From contig ONLY01000009.1 in assembly GCA_900318775.1 (NCBI GenBank), positions 62,001 through 126,000 on the forward strand: a stretch of DNA of 64,000 bases, in the 5' to 3' direction. A program made the translations under genes and the position numbers. The notes under the pieces were generated by a model. It searched no databases. It was not told the origin of the DNA and was given only the letters and a program-made list of their open reading frames with translations. Source of the DNA: an uncultured Prevotellaceae bacterium. Lineage in GTDB: Bacteria; Bacteroidota; Bacteroidia; Bacteroidales; Bacteroidaceae. The number at the start of each line of letters is the position of its first letter. Within the stretch, counting starts at the first letter, position 1. Positions 63,198 through 64,000 of this stretch are shown one piece after another.

Positions 63198-63931
63198 AAG
63201 AGAAGAACATAACCGCATTGCTTTCAGCACTTCGTGAGCAGAAAGAGATGAGATTGAAAGGTGGTATCTATCACAAAACGCAGATAGACCTGACCTATAA
63301 CTCGAACCATATTGAGGGAAGTCGCTTGACGCACGACCAGACACGTTACATCTTTGAGACGAACACCATTGGTGTGACCGCTGACGAGACGTTGAACGTG
63401 AATGATATTGTAGAGACAGTGAATCACTTTTGCTGTATCGACTTGATGATAGACAAGGCAGAAGAGCCGCTTTCGGAAGAATTGGTGAAGACGCTGCATG
63501 GCATCTTGAAATCAGGCACATCCGACAGTCGGAAGGATTGGTTTGCCGTTGGCGACTACAAGCGTCTGCCTAACGAGGTGGGTGGTGAGGAGACCTGTGA
63601 ACCAGAACGAGTGCATGACAGCATGCAACGATTGATAGAGGATTACAACGCCAAGGAGTCCCATACGCTGGAGCACATCCTCGACTTTCATGTTCGTTTT
63701 GAAAAGATACACCCTTTCCAGGATGGTAATGGTCGTGTAGGACGTCTTGTCATGTTCAAGGAGTGTTTGCGCAGTGGCATCGTTCCTTTCATCATCACAG
63801 ACGAACTGAAAATGTTCTATTACCGAGGTTTGCGGGAGTGGGGCCATACCGATGGCTACCTGATGGACACCTGCCTTTCTGCACAAGACCAGTATAAGGC
63901 TGTACTCGATTATTTTAGAATCAAATATTAA
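63194..63931 (+). CDS. Fic-domain protein, class II autoinhibited type, within a type I R-M operon
   Basis: 245 residues. The Fic core motif is HPFQDGNGRVGR (His173, Asn179, Arg184), complete for AMPylation. An N-terminal inhibitory (S/T)xxxE(G/N) motif is present as SNHIEG (Ser37, Glu41), as in class II Fic proteins, where this glutamate blocks ATP binding. The start overlaps the hsdM stop (ATGA) and hsdS follows after 15 bases, so it is embedded in the restriction operon. The protein could modify a restriction subunit or act as a back-up toxin; both are inference. Confidence 0.9.
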   Translation: MKEKNITALLSALREQKEMRLKGGIYHKTQIDLTYNSNHIEGSRLTHDQTRYIFETNTIGVTADETLNVNDIVETVNHFCCIDLMIDKAEEPLSEELVKTLHGILKSGTSDSRKDWFAVGDYKRLPNEVGGEETCEPERVHDSMQRLIEDYNAKESHTLEHILDFHVRFEKIHPFQDGNGRVGRLVMFKECLRSGIVPFIITDELKMFYYRGLREWGHTDGYLMDTCLSAQDQYKAVLDYFRIKY

Positions 63932-63946
63932 TTTGGATTGAAGCGT

Positions 63947-64000
63947 ATGGTGGAGTGGAAGAAATTGGGAGAAGTTTGTGCTTTCAATAGAGGGAAAACA
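63947..64000 (+). CDS. hsdS: Type I restriction specificity subunit HsdS, 5' end only
   Basis: The first 18 codons (MVEWKKLGEVCAFNRGKT) are visible before the window ends. WKKLGEV-x-FNRGKT is the usual start of the first target-recognition domain of HsdS proteins. Order hsdM-fic-hsdS supports it. Most of the gene lies outside. Confidence 0.8.
   Translation, partial: MVEWKKLGEVCAFNRGKT

Noticed and set aside
1-64000. tRNA or rRNA genes
   Set aside because: The gaps between genes were read for tRNA-like cloverleaf ends and none was seen; a tRNA search program would be needed to exclude them fully.

Overview
The window reads as a chromosomal stretch of a Bacteroidales bacterium, most likely Prevotella or a close relative. 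Many genes are preceded by the Bacteroidetes -7 box TAnnTTTG (often TACCTTTG), Shine-Dalgarno sequences are mostly absent, envelope proteins carry SpII or SpI signals, and the gene families (GH97, DUF4923, DUF3822, TlpA expansions, OMP barrels with a CarboxypepD_reg-like domain, BlaR1-TonB fusions, a T9SS-like C-terminal tail) are typical of that order. I see no rRNA, tRNA, CRISPR array, prophage or complete insertion sequence. The first and last genes are cut by the window edges.

Layout. 1-6.8 kb: the 3' part of a giant LamG surface protein and a lipoprotein that shares a domain with it. 6.8-11.8 kb (minus): a five-gene operon with a polyprenol-phosphate glycosyltransferase, dihydroorotase, a free-standing methionine synthase reactivation domain, a metallophosphoesterase and a PlsC acyltransferase. 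12-20 kb: inositol-3-phosphate synthase, an arginine-deiminase-like lipoprotein, Mfd, a tiny protein, a PrsW-type protease and a MazG-like protein. 20-23 kb: MtaB, a GxxExxY gene bracketed by direct repeats, and a glycosyltransferase containing five copies of a heptamer. 23-32.2 kb: a membrane-anchored HTH protein followed by six exported TlpA-type thioredoxin proteins, the most system-like region here. 32-46.5 kb: a translationally coupled operon (coiled-coil protein, Rpe, ComEC, HA-domain protein), NrnA, a GH97 glycosidase, AroB, RfbC, a glycosyltransferase, free-Met-R-sulfoxide reductase, a BlaI/BlaR1 pair and GluQ. 46.6-61 kb: HtpX/LemA, AlaS, DUF4923, a RecD-like helicase, DUF3822, RsmD, a large OMP barrel, a MORN protein and MenA. 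61-64 kb: a 250-bp block of short tandem repeats, then hsdM-fic-hsdS of a type I restriction system.

A recurring theme is small repeated DNA. Two divergent intergenic regions (35.6 and 40.1 kb) carry the same inverted repeat with an outward promoter at each tip. TCAATTG/TCAACTG-type repeats occur between genes and also in frame inside a glycosyltransferase and MenA. TTCATAAGTTATGAA palindromes, a perfect 33-bp inverted repeat, and TGTTACA and CCTAGG arrays fill other gaps. All product names rest on motif recognition by eye; no database search was run.
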